Shown here one piece after another: positions 52,248 to 62,520 of a DNA stretch of 64,000 nt. The DNA is taken from NCBI GenBank assembly GCA_030323885.1, contig CM059198.1, positions 9,818,086 to 9,882,085 on the forward strand, written 5' to 3'. The notes under the pieces were generated by a model that saw only the letters and a program-made list of their open reading frames with translations, ran no database searches and had not been told where the DNA came from. The translations under genes and the position numbers were made by a program. The DNA is from Branchipolynoe longqiensis. Lineage: Eukaryota > Annelida > Polychaeta > Phyllodocida > Polynoidae. The first letter of the stretch is position 1, and each line of letters starts with the position of its first letter.

Positions 52248-52546
52248 AGCCGCAGTCACAATACGCCTTGTGACCACTTGTGACTACTTTGCGATCACTT
52301 TGCGGCCACTTTGGACAAAAGAACCCCCATTCACTGGTAACCTTCTTGCAACCAAAGTAATGGTCGCCGACCGCCTTGCAACCAAAATGGTCACAACGCA
52401 GTTATTAGTGAAGTCGCTGCAACCTCCCCCAACCACAAAGGACGCAACCACATTGCAACCACTTGATACCATTGGCTACCTCTTTATTGTGACTAACCAT
52501 TTTTTGTGGTCGCGAAATGGTTGCAAGTGGTAGCATGACTAGGGTA
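52248..52546. mobile_element. GTCACA element T11 (word TGCGACCAC)
   Basis: The left end AGCCGCAGTCACAATACGCC and the right end GTAGCATGACTAGGGTA. Flanks TAA (left) and TTA (right). Interior CTTGTGACCACTTGTGACTA and GTCGCGAAATGGTTGCAAGT. It lies only about 105 bp from T10. Confidence 0.72.
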
Positions 52547-52557
52547 TTAGTCATGTT

Positions 52558-52901
52558 GGTTGTTGATTTACGTCCTAGCAACATCTACGGCCATGTCAGC
52601 ACGGGTACCGACGTGTGACTGTACTCACTCAAGGCGACTTTATAGTGCTGCCTCACTGGGATACCAGGCCACCAGCACCATGACCCGGTATCCCACTCAG
52701 TCACATTATCCTGACACTGAGCCAACCAGTCCTTGCCCTATCCCAATAATGCTGAGCGCCTGGCTACGAAGCGATAAATATAAATTTTTAATTCATTGGT
52801 TTCACTCGACCGGGGTTCAAACCCACAAACCCATGTGTTCGGATCCCCCAATCTCCCAAAACAGGAGACGGATGCTCAACCCATTCGGCCATCCCGTCTG
52901 G
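52558..52901 (-). mobile_element. SINE-A, full-length
   Basis: Tail GGTTGTTGATTTACGTCCTA; head side ACCCATTCGGCCATCCCGTC. All body boxes present. Confidence 0.92.
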
Positions 52902-53079
52902 TCTATTAATCATGTTCCATGGCACCACGGTCTCATTGAAATTCTTATAAGCCATTCCTCTAACCTTCTTCCCCTATCTGTGTATGCGATACAGGCTTGT
53001 CTCTCAAGTTAAGCTGTGGCAAAGGCGACCCTCCACCATTATATATACCACAATGAATAAGACACTATCTTCATAGTGA

Positions 53080-53430
53080 CCAGATGGGATTGCCGAATGA
53101 GTTCAGCGTCCGTCTCCCATTTTGGTAGATCGTTCGATTCAAACCCATGGGATTGAACCCTAGTCGAGTCAAACCAATGACTTCAAACTGATTCATGCCG
53201 CTTCCTAGCCAGGCGCTCGGCATTATTAGGATAGGGCAAGGACCGGTTGGCCCAGTGTCAGCATAATCTGACTGAGTGGGATATTGGAGCATGGTGCTGG
53301 TGGCATGATTTCCAATTGGGGACAGCACTATAAAATCACCATGAGTGTGCACTGTCATAAGTCGGTATCAGTCTTGATATGACCTTAGATGTAGTAGCCA
53401 GGACATAAAACTCCAACAACCCACCAACCA
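53080..53430 (+). mobile_element. SINE-A, full-length
   Basis: Head CCAGATGGGATTGCCGAATG, AGTTCAGCGTCCGTCTCCCA. Complete body; tail AAAACTCCAACAACCCACCA. Confidence 0.92.
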
Positions 53431-53752
53431 ATCTATCTGCATATGAATACCCACAGGTCCTGCGTTCCAATGTGCTAGTTTAAGCCAGCACTGTATACTG
53501 GATGTCTCCAAGCAGAGACCACAACTCTCCATACAAATATCGATTGGAGCATGGACAGTGTTTTGCAGACTGGCCAATCAATGTAAGGGGCCTGTGTACG
53601 TTAAAACATACACTCTACTATACAATGTAATTGTTTCCCTCACACAGAGCCGCTCTCCGCAGTGTGTGGGAGGCTCCCACCGGGGCGCCATCTAGCGGAG
53701 CCCGTGGAAAGTAAAAACACCCTCTGACGGATTTGGCTCTACCGGCTCGTTG
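53431..53752. other. low-copy DNA, no gene seen
   Basis: About 320 bp between SINE copies without recognisable repeats. Confidence 0.45.
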
Positions 53753-54083
53753 ATTGGTTGTTGGAGTTTTACATCCTGGCAACATCTAAGGTCATATCAA
53801 GACGGGTACTGACTTGTGACAGTGCACACTCATGGTGACTTTATAGTGCTGCCCCCACTGGAAGATCAGATACCCCCAGCACCATGACCTGATATCCCAC
53901 TCCGTCACATTATCCTGACACTGAGCCAACCAGTCCTTGCCCTATCCGAATAATGCCGAGCGCCTGGCTAGGAAGTGATAAGTATCAATTTTTAAGTCAT
54001 TGGTTTGACTCGACCATGGTTCCAACCCCATGATCTACCTAGATGGGAGACAGACACTTCAACTTATTTGGCCATCCTGTCTA
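53753..54083 (-). mobile_element. SINE-A, full-length
   Basis: Tail TTGGTTGTTGGAGTTTTACA, body, and head remnant AACTTATTTGGCCATCCTGT. Confidence 0.92.
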
Positions 54084-54328
54084 TGGGGCGCGTTGAACCG
54101 GGGTGGGATGGCAGACTCTGTCGCCGTGAGTAGTAAACTCCGGAACGCAGCTCCATTACTTCCAGATTGTTGGTCTAATGATCATGACGTCAATCGGTCC
54201 GTAGATGTACTCAACTGGAAATGGGTTTGAGGGCATTTAGCTTCGGTGTTGGTGATAAAGGGCTCGCGTTTCCATGGTGATACACGATGAGCTAGTGCAG
54301 TCCTAAATTAGAAAGGATGGCCCGCCCT

Positions 54329-55441
54329 TAGATAAAAGATTCACAACAACAAGCCATTAGAAAAAGTGGCAAAAATCATTTTGGATCAAACAACCAATCA
54401 GAGAAGATGCGCTCCTCGTTCCCTCATCCAATGTTTATCTATATCATCACAGAGTTGATGATTTGAGAGAGAATGCAAAAAAACAACATGGCGACTCAAA
54501 ACTGCTCCCGATTCGACTATTAAAGTCTATACTAAACAACCTGTTTTATTTTTTTTTCAAATAAATAATAGTGGGTAAATATGATGAAGATGTACGTGAA
54601 GAATATATTTTGCTTTTTAAATTAAGAATTTATTTGTTGATTTCATTTACCCAGCCTTTCCCGACTTTTTCTAATGGGCTGTTATTCACCCCTACTGTAG
54701 GTATGGAGTTTTATTTATATCAGTAATTTGTCCACATGAAAAAGGAGAAAGCAGAAGTACAATACTTATGAGGTGCTTTCCCCATTTAAAAATAACACAT
54801 ATACATTGCTTATACAATAGAAATAATAAATAGAAAAATAAAAGTTAAAAGCTTATCAATATTACCATCAATACTGTTAATTACATCGCAATATTTATGT
54901 ACTAGTCTATTATGTGTTTTCCCTCTGATAAAGCTTAACTATTTTCTTTTTATACATTCGTTGAAACATATAGATGTTTTTTTAACATTTGATATTATCG
55001 TCAAGTGAGTTCCATATTTTTATACCACTTACAAGTTGTTCTTGCAAATACTTGTCTTAGGTTGTTACTCTGCCTTGTATCATGGCTAGTATCTGAACTT
55101 AATTTGAATAAAGACTGTAGATTTGTTGGCAGTAACCCTTTGTTTGCATTGTAAATCATCATACTAGATTTGATCTTAACCAAATCTATTAATTTTAATA
55201 CATGAAGATCAAAGAACAGCTTATTAGTGTGTTCTTGATATCCAACGTTGCAAACGATTCTCACTGCTTTCTTCTGTAGCAAATAAATACACTCCATATT
55301 TGTTTTATATGCATTTCCCCATACTTCACAACAGTATGATACATAAGGCAGAAATAATGAATAATACAATATTAAGCATGCATTTTTGCTTAGTACATAT
55401 TTTGCCTTGTGCATAATTGCAATAGTGAATCTTTTATCTGG
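54329..55441. mobile_element. hAT-D element, copy 3, carrying a LINE insertion
   Basis: The left end TAGATAAAAGATTCAC and the right end GTGAATCTTTTATCTGG. CCCGCCCT (54321-54328) and TCCGCCCT (55442-55449) match at 7 of 8 bases. Interior landmarks GAGAGAATGCAAAAAAACAA and GTGGGTAAATATGATGAAG place it with copies 1 and 2, but it is more diverged. The right end is pushed about 700 bp away by the LINE fragment at 54701-55418. Confidence 0.78.
54701..55418 (-). pseudogene. jockey-like LINE fragment (RT C-terminus and 3' UTR) inside hAT-D
   Basis: The minus-strand frame 55414-55001 (137 codons) reads ILYYSLFLPYVSYCCEVWGN, LQKKAVRIVC and LFFDLHVLKLIDLVKI. This pattern is typical of the region after the catalytic RT motifs in jockey/CR1-like LINEs. 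After the stop a UTR of about 300 bp runs to AATAAAACTCC at the hAT-D junction. The catalytic core is missing, so it cannot be active. Confidence 0.8.
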
Positions 55442-55464
55442 TCCGCCCTGCGCGTTGTCGTGAG

Positions 55465-55810
55465 CCGTGTTTACACGGGCGAGTTAAAACGCTTCATATA
55501 AAACCACTTGCCTAGATCGATTTACAGTTGCCATGCAAACGCGACACTGTGGCATTTTAGGGCTGAATCGATTCATATAAATCGGTAGATGTAAACCACC
55601 TTGCGAGGTAGTATCGATGAAATGGTACAGCTGGTTCCCGGGCGGCGATAGTGTAAAATAGCAGTGCTCGCTGGCTACAGGCTCACCAAGGCTGCTGGTT
55701 CCCGGCGCCGACACACTTTCAAACTGGGTCCATGTAAACCTGCCACTACGTCGCTTCATATAAATCGATTCATCTAAATCGGTTTAGAATTGCCCGTGTA
55801 AACACAGCTT
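55465..55810. mobile_element. MITE-J (TIR TGTTTACACGGGC)
   Basis: CCGTGTTTACACGGGCGAGT is mirrored by ATTGCCCGTGTAAACACAG. The interior repeats ATCGATTCATATAAATCG-like words near both ends (55567, 55754) in inverted arrangement. Non-coding. It lies within 25 bp of the hAT-D copy. Confidence 0.78.
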
Positions 55811-55904
55811 TAGAACCGCTTGGAGGCTGGCACCGGTAGTAATAATAATGCGTTGCGTGGAGTACCGAGGGGCTGATCGCCACCTGGTGACGAGGATCTC
55901 GTGT

Positions 55905-56630
55905 GACAGTCCACTGAGACCTGGCGCCACTGACTGCGAACCGCTCAGGGTGTAATGACAGCTTGGTGACATTGACAGTCACACTGTCGCCACTGACTGC
56001 GATCCGCTTGGGGTATAATGACAGCTTGGTGACACTGACAGTCGCACTGCTGCCACTGACTGCGATTCGCTCAGGGTGTAATGACAGCTCACAGACTCTG
56101 ACAGTCGCACTGCTGCCACTGACTGTGATCCAATCAGGGTGTAATGACAGCTTGGTGACACTGACAGTCGCACTGTTGCCACTGACTGTGATCCAATCAG
56201 GATGTAATGACAATTCGCTGACACTGACAGTCACACTGCCACCACTGACTGTGATCTGCTCAGGGCGTAATGGCGGCTCGCTGACACTGACAGTCACATT
56301 ACCGCCACTGACTGCAATCCACTCAGGGCATAATGACAGCTCACTGACAATGACAGTCATGCTTCCACCACTGACTGTGATCCAATCAGGATGTAATGAC
56401 AATTTTCTGACACTGACATTCGTGCTTCCACCACTGACTGTGATCCGCTCAGTGTGTAATGACTGCTCCGTGACACTGACATTCACACTTCCGCCACTGA
56501 CTGCGATCCACTCAGGGTGTAATGACAGCTCACTGACACTGACAGTCACATTACCGCCATTGACTACAATCTACCCATGGCATAATGACAGTTCACTGAC
56601 ACTGACAGTCGAGCGGCCGCCATTGGTTCT
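55905..56630. repeat. 63-bp minisatellite, about 11-12 units, open on both strands
   Basis: Unit GTAATGACAGCTCACTGACA, CTGACAGTCACACTGCCGCC, ACTGACTGTGATCCGCTCAGG, period 63. Because the period is a multiple of 3, both the minus frame (55770-56549, 259 codons, cycle of 21 residues) and the plus frame (55963-56916, 317 codons) stay open. Differences between units fall in all codon positions. No signal peptide or known domain. Confidence 0.93.
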
Positions 56631-57154
56631 TTGCATGCCACCTTACACACGCCCCCTAGCGGCTGATATCGGGGCAGGCTCACTGTGCACGTCGGGGACT
56701 ACCTACCTAGTCCCCGCTGAAGAGCTCATGGAGTTGTTCGTCCTGGCAACATCTAAGGTCATATCAGGGCTTCCCGCTGACGCCACGAGCAGGCAATCAC
56801 GTGAACTAATTGTTGCAAATAGGCCGATTCATATATTGGGAAAAGAACCATGCCAAAAGCTTAGATTGCATTTGTTGTTGTTTTACGTCCTAGCAATATC
56901 TAAGGTCCTATTATGACGGGATAGGTTAGATGGTTATGTAAATGAATTAATTAGAATATCCTTCTACGAGTTTCTCAAAGTGCTCTCTGTGTGCTGCATT
57001 GCTCCCTTGATTAAGCGCGGATCTGTACCATGACAGTGATGTGTGAGGGATTTGAGGCTATCTTCCGGGTAGTTTTATTGCATATAGCATTGCACCTGTG
57101 TGATAGGCCGCTGTCGGCCACTCCAGAAGCTGGCTCTCATGCAGACACACCAAA
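56631..57154. other. low-copy DNA with two SINE-A tail scraps
   Basis: GTCCTGGCAACATCTAAGGT at 56739 and TTGTTGTTTTACGTCCTAGC at 56876 (both minus-strand SINE-A tails of about 35-45 bp). Nothing else recognised. Confidence 0.6.
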
Positions 57155-57203
57155 TGAAAATCAATGTGCTCTGGCGGTGTCGTTAAATAAAACAAACTTT
57201 ACT
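57155..57203 (+). mobile_element. SINE-M 3' end fragment
   Basis: AAATCAATGTGCTCTGGCGG, TGTCGTTAAATAAAACAAAC. It is the 3' end of the SINE-M family, in the sense orientation. Confidence 0.85.
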
Positions 57204-57415
57204 TTTTGCTATTACTTATGCATTGCAGCTCACACTTACCCGAAGAAAGTTGCATATTTATTCTCACACTGAAATGGCCGCTGACCTCTACGCCAGCCTT
57301 AAGCACACTTTATTTATTCAGGGGAGACCGCGTAAATTGACCTCAATTCAAAGTAAATAGCTGGGGATGAGCGTGTTATTTTCATGACCAGGAGTTGCTC
57401 GGGGGAGATAAACTA

Positions 57416-57754
57416 GTTGGTTGTTGGTGTTTGATGTCTTGGCAACATCTAAAGTCATATCAGGATGGGTACCGACTTGTGACAGTGCACATTCATGGTG
57501 ACTTAATAGTGATGCCCCACTGGGAAATCAGGCCGCCCACACCATAACCCGATGTCCCATTCATTCCTATTATCCTGACACTGAGCTAACTAACTAGTCC
57601 TTGCCATAATCCTATTAATGCCGAGCCGAGTGCCAGGCTAGGTAGCAACATGTATCAATTTTTATAAGTCATTGGTTTGACTCGACGGGGAACCAAACTC
57701 CCGATCTCCCACATGCGAGACCCGCGCTATACCGATTCGGCCACAGCGCCCGGT
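57416..57754 (-). mobile_element. SINE-A, full-length
   Basis: Tail TTGGTTGTTGGTGTTTGATG, body with small duplications (GCTAACTAACTAG; GCCGAGCCGAG), and head ACCGATTCGGCCACAGCGCC. Confidence 0.92.
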
Positions 57755-57879
57755 TCCAAGTGCAGAATAAAACAGGCCAAGCAGTGGCTTATTTAATAAT
57801 ATCTCAGATGATACCATTCAAACATGGCCCGCCACTAATCCAGCAGCCAGCCCTACACCAATAAAGAAATCTCATTGGC

Positions 57880-58237
57880 TTAAAGTTGCATAGTCCGATG
57901 GTTTTGAATTTCTGTATTTTTCTGAGATAAATATATTAGATCGATCACTAGGATCTACTTTACATTAGTTCAAAGTTACTTTTATTTTAAATGGTAAACT
58001 TTTGAGATATTTTGAGTGCAAACATGGAAAACTAGTTTTGGCAAGCTCGCCAAAACTCTGACGCCATAGACTTCTGCAGAAACAGCTTCTGTTAAATTGA
58101 TTCAGTATTGCCTTCTCCGCAACAATAAATGCTTAGTAAGTGCATCAGTATCTAAGTAAGGTAGATATATCAAATCAAAATTAGATAATTGGTTTGGTTT
58201 TGAAAATTTGAGGTTTGATCGGACTATGCAGCTTTAA
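57880..58237. mobile_element. MITE-G, complete copy, TTAA-flanked
   Basis: TTAAAGTTGCATAGTCCGAT at the left is mirrored by ATCGGACTATGCAGCTTTAA at the right. TTAA at both outer edges fits a TTAA target duplication, as used by piggyBac and Kolobok transposons. 358 bp, non-coding. Partial relatives lie at 13846, 24851, 36527 and 58860. Confidence 0.85.
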
Positions 58238-58392
58238 GACCGGTAATGTGCCACCCTCCCGGGGCGATGGGGACTTCGATTCCCGGTCGAGTCAAACGAA
58301 TGACTTACAAAATTTATACTTGTCGCTACCTAGCCTACCACTCAGCATTTATAGGATAGGGCAATGCCTGGTTAGCTCAGTGCCACTCGGGA
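58238..58392 (+). mobile_element. SINE-A 5' fragment between two MITE-G ends
   Basis: Degraded head, B-box TTCGATTCCCGG, GAGTCAAACGAATGACTTAC, TAGGATAGGGCAATGCCTGG, TTAGCTCAGTG. The 3' part is replaced by the next MITE-G terminus. Confidence 0.82.
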
Positions 58393-59036
58393 TTAAAGTT
58401 GCATAGTCCGATGAAGCATCACATTTTCCAAACCAAAACAATAGACTACATCACGGTTCCGACTGCGCATGCGCTGAAAACGGCCGTGGGAGCAAAGCAA
58501 AGGCGTACGGCCATTGACTTTGCCTATACGAGCATTGAAAAATGTCAGTTTTATTCAAAACTAATAGAAATCCAAAACCCTAACCTTATAAATCTAATAT
58601 AATCTTTTTGTTAAACATGTTTTCTATATGTGTTCCAAGCGGTTTGTCTCTAGGTGGTGTGGTTTTATCAATATTTTACTTTTTCTGTATGGAGATTGCT
58701 CACTGCCATTGACAATCCATTGAGTACTCTATTATCGAGGTTTTATTCTCCATATCTAACTTAGATACTGACACACTTATTAAATATTTGTTGCTGCATA
58801 GAAAGGGATACTGAGGCAATCGAATAGATCCTGTTACTGGAGAAGCCTATGGTGTCAGACTTTTAGCGTGCTTGCCAAAACAAATTTGCATTGTTTACAC
58901 TTCAAATATCGCCAAAGTTATCCAGTCAAAATAAATGTTGCTTCAAACTAAAGTAAGGTAGGTGATAGCAATGAATTTAATATATTTCTATAAGAAAAAT
59001 GACAGAAACTCAAATTCATAGGACTATCCAACTTTG
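58393..59036. mobile_element. composite MITE-G-ended element containing a reversed copy of the 3290-3799 family
   Basis: The left terminus TTAAAGTTGCATAGTCCGAT is identical to MITE-G. The right side (58860-59036) resembles a MITE-G arm ending AGGACTATCCAACTTTGA. Between them, 58500-58735 is the reverse complement of the duplicated block of the 3290-3799 element (CCTAACCTTATAAATCTAAT, GGTTTGTCTCTAGGTGGTGT). Confidence 0.65.
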
Positions 59037-59867
59037 ATAGAATAAGACCATTACTGGCATACGGACAGGGAGGAACGGGGAAGCAGAGCTGGGAATGACA
59101 TAACTTTATTCTCATGACAATCTCATCCAACGGCGATTTCGGTTACACTACCTGCTGTTTGAGCATGCCTGCAGGCCAAGTCTGACATGAACATGAAGTT
59201 ATGCGAGTCATTAATGTAATCATCAAGAACATATGTACAATGTTTTTTATGAACGTAGCCGTTAATCAGGTGAGACAGATACATCACAATAAATCAACAC
59301 AATATATCAACGATAATGAGTCAAGTGAGTGAGAAGAATCATAAATTTTATAAGTAGTGATCAGGTGGATCAATGAGCTTTTGGGGTAATTGATCAGGTT
59401 TGCTTGATCTTATCAACACATGTATATTAAGATAGTGATGACTTGTTAATAGGAGAAATTAACCTATTCACAGTTTAGGATAATTACGGCGAGGTGATCT
59501 TTGTATCATTAAATGTTTTTTGTTTTTATTTGTCTCATTGTGTTTGCTTTATATCGAGACAAGTGCGAGTGAGTGGGTTGGTTTTTTTCAGTGGAGATGT
59601 GTAGCTAACGGGTGTCAGTGGAAGAGTGAGGAGGTGAGTACGACACGGAGTCGGGGGGAGAGTGAAGCAGGGGGGCCTGTGATTGGCTGGAGAGGCTTAG
59701 GCCATCAGGATAGTGGTGGGCTGGTGATTGACAGCTGGGCGTGGCTGCTTCACTGGCCCCCCCTGCCCCCAGGAATGACAGCAAATGACCACCTCCGTGG
59801 TCATTTAACTCAATGATCGGTAACCTCCAAACAACCATCATTCTTTTTCAATTTTAATTTGTTGGTC
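59037..59867. other. low-copy DNA, no gene recognised
   Basis: The frame at 59520-59816 (98 codons) has no recognisable domain. No repeat recognised. Confidence 0.45.
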
Positions 59868-60088
59868 CATTAGTTGATTAAGCAGGCGAAATTTCAATCA
59901 CGGACGATTGTTCTTCCTCATTCCACTGCTCCTTGTCCTATCCTAATAATGCCGACCACCTGGCTAGGAAGCGACAAGTATACATTTTTAAGTCATTCGT
60001 TTGACTCGACCAGGGTTCCAACCCATGAGCTCGAATCACAGCCTACCAAAACAGGAGCCGGACACTCAACTCATTCGGCCATCCCGAC
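59868..60088 (-). mobile_element. SINE-B, full-length
   Basis: CATTAGTTGATTAAGCAGGC, CACGGACGATTGTTCTTCCT, CATTCCACTGCTCCTTGTCC, through the shared head CTCATTCGGCCATCCCG. Confidence 0.92.
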
Positions 60089-60350
60089 TTACTTAATAAT
60101 TTTGCTAATCACACCCAGTCCCAGCTCGCCCTTAGGTCCACTTCCAATAGACCATTCCGGCTTTACCGGACAATAAAGACAACATAAATGTAGTCGCTAC
60201 TTAATGGAAACCATTAAAGTCAATGAGGCACGAGTGGAGATAGGGGTTTCTGTGATGTAGGGTTAAAGACATGAGTCCTTGGGGTGCGCACAGATCAAAT
60301 GTTGCAATAGTCATGGAAACCAGGCAGGTCTCCATCTCCATGAAACCAGT

Positions 60351-60863
60351 TGTAAAATATTCCGATAATGATGCATTGGTGGGGGGAATGCAAATCTTCT
60401 ATTTGTGAAACAGGTATACATGGCCAGGTGCATAGATGTGATTATGTAGTTGCTGGTGGTACTTGATTGATTGGTAAGTAGATATTGTGGTGCTAGTAAG
60501 ATAGTGTGTAAGGGGCACTCAGTGCCCTACCCACTACCCCCTCCCCCCTCTGCTAGTCAGGATCACCACACGCAAGGTGATGGCCAGGGGAGCCACACAG
60601 CTTGGTGGTGGTGGGCAGATCACTGTAACCATGGGGACCGGGAATGCTTGTTTCTCATGGGTGGAGCTAGAAATGCTTGTTTCTCATTGGGAGAATGGGG
60701 TGGGGTGATACACTATACTGGATCCATGTACCATATGAATACTAAACCAGAGGGCTTGACTCTCTCTCTTCTTTCACTCTTTATACTCTTCCTTTCTCTT
60801 TGCCTGTATTGATTTCACTATAGCCTGCCTACACAACCACAGATTCGAGCCATGGACTTTACA
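60351..60863 (+). mobile_element. solo LTR, copy 4
   Basis: Begins TGTAAAATATTCCGATAATG, ends GAGCCATGGACTTTACA, 513 bp. Flanks CAGT and CAGG (3 of 4 match). TATA-like CATATGAATACTAAACCAG is decayed here. It is the most diverged of the full-length copies. Confidence 0.77.
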
Positions 60864-60867
60864 CAGG

Positions 60868-61083
60868 GGTCCACAACTGGTTCAGCAAAGGCTGTGGTAT
60901 GTGCTGTCCTGTCTGTGGGAAAGTGCATATAAAAGACCCTTTGCTGCTTATCAGAAAGAATAGCCTATGTGGCGGCAGCGGGTTTCCTCTAAAGAAATAT
61001 GTCAGAATGACCATATGTCTGACGTCCAATAGTCGATGATAAAAATCAATGCGTTCTAGAGGCGTCATTAAATAAAACAAGCT
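60868..61083 (+). mobile_element. SINE-M, 5'-truncated
   Basis: CCACAACTGGTTCAGCAAAG, GCTGTGGTATGTGCTGTCCT, GTCTGTGGGAAAGTGCATAT, CGGGTTTCCTCTAAAGAAAT, then TTCTAGAGGCGTCATTAAAT, AAAACAAGC. The tRNA-like head is missing. It starts four bases after the solo LTR. Confidence 0.88.
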
Positions 61084-61354
61084 GTCCATCTCCATGAAGG
61101 CCTGGAAACCCACATTGGTAAATATGACTAGTCTTAGTGATATGTAGTTAACATTTGACCATCCAAGCGGGTCTATAGGCGATAATGGTCAGACATAGCT
61201 GGCATACAGTGCTTAGAGCCCCTCACAGGTGGCGCCAGTGTGGCTAATACTGTAACTAAGCAGGGCCAGTTAGATAGGATATAGTGAACATAGGGAACTG
61301 AAGATAGATAGTGTCCTTGTTTATATTCCCATAATAGATTAAAGACCATATATG

Positions 61355-61535
61355 CCGTGGTGATGATAAAGATGGGAAATATTGGGCCTAGAGCTGGAAT
61401 CGAAACCATATCTCTTGCATTCCAGATGAGTGTGTTGGTCATTACACCACCTTGGCTCCCTCATGTCATCACTTTATATCCAGGCCCACCTGTCTAGGTG
61501 GTTCCTTGTCTGAGAGATCAGTGCAGATGGCTGCA
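61355..61535 (-). mobile_element. SINE-C fragment with flank (repeat copy 1)
   Basis: Minus strand: GGAGCCAAGGTGGTGTAATG, ACCAACACACTCATCTGGAA, TGCAAGAGATATGGTTTCGA, TTCCAGCTC. The flank CTCCCTCATGTCATCAC to AGATGGCTGCA is repeated at 61705-61880. Confidence 0.82.
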
Positions 61536-61704
61536 CTTCTCCCTCTGGAATTGGAAGTCTTTTAAATGGTTTACGTCGATACGTCATTTTAATGCTTACA
61601 ATTACGTACATACAGGTAATGCACTTACATATACATACACAAGGTAGGTTCGACAACCATACAGCGCGTAGCTTTATAGGATCCAGGTCACGGCAACCAG
61701 TTTT

Positions 61705-61880
61705 GTGGGGGTGATGAAAATGGGAAATATTGCCCCCACAGCTAGAATCGAACCCACAACTCTTGCATTCAAGGCCAGTGTTTTAGTCATTACACCACCG
61801 AGGCTCCCTGATGTCACCACCATATGCACGCCAACCTGTCTGTGTAGGTCTTTGCCTTACAGGTCAATCCAGACTACTGC
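61705..61880 (-). mobile_element. SINE-C fragment with flank (repeat copy 2)
   Basis: Minus strand: GGAGCCTCGGTGGTGTAATG, ACTAAAACACTGGCCTTGAA, TGCAAGAGTTGTGGGTTCGA, TTCTAGCTG. Same flank as copy 1, so the unit that moved or duplicated is longer than the SINE head. Confidence 0.82.
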
Positions 61881-61945
61881 ATATATATATATAATATATA
61901 TAGTGTATAAGCATAAATATAACTCATGAAAGTGTAGGTTTGCGT

Positions 61946-62189
61946 TTGTTTGTTGTTGATTCATGTCCTAGCAACATCTAAGGTCAAATCAGTACAGATA
62001 CCAACTTGTGACAGTGCACAGTCATGGCAACTTTATAGTGCTTCCCCACTGGGAGAACAGGCCGCCAGCACCCTAACCCAATGGCCCAGATAGTCACATT
62101 ATCCTGAAACTGAGCTAACCAGTCCTTGCCCTATCCTATTAATGCGGGGCGTCAGGCTAGGTAGCATCAAGTATCAATCTTATAAGTCA
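61946..62189 (-). mobile_element. SINE-A, 5' part of the element missing
   Basis: GTTGATTCATGTCCTAGCAA, GTGCTTCCCCACTGGGAGAA, CTGAGCTAACCAGTCCTTGC, CGTCAGGCTAGGTAGCATCA. The tRNA head is absent. Confidence 0.9.
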
Positions 62190-62369
62190 GTGTGAAAAAT
62201 ATATTGATGGTGTTTGAATCTTTATAATAATACAACTTCAACTTCTTACTGGCCCCGTTGCGCTAACATCTTCAAGAAAACTACAGTGATAGGTGGACGA
62301 CTGCATTCAGTCAGCAGCCGTCATGCACCACTGTAGACGGTAAGACTGTGTCTCGGAAGGAATATGTCA

Positions 62370-62520
62370 AGGCACAAAGGATTGACGGTTGTAGAATGTG
62401 GTTTATTACACAAACATTTACCAACCAAGTGATCAACCGAAGTTAAAGCACAAAGGATTGACGGTAGTAGAATGTGCTTGCTCCATAAACATTCACCAAC
62501 CAAGTGGCCCATATAAACCA
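62370..62520. repeat. 77-bp tandem duplication
   Basis: GCACAAAGGATTGACGGTTG, TAGAATGTGGTTTATTACAC is followed by GCACAAAGGATTGACGGTAG, TAGAATGTGCTTGCTCCATA. Both copies include CAACCAAGTG. Confidence 0.9.
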
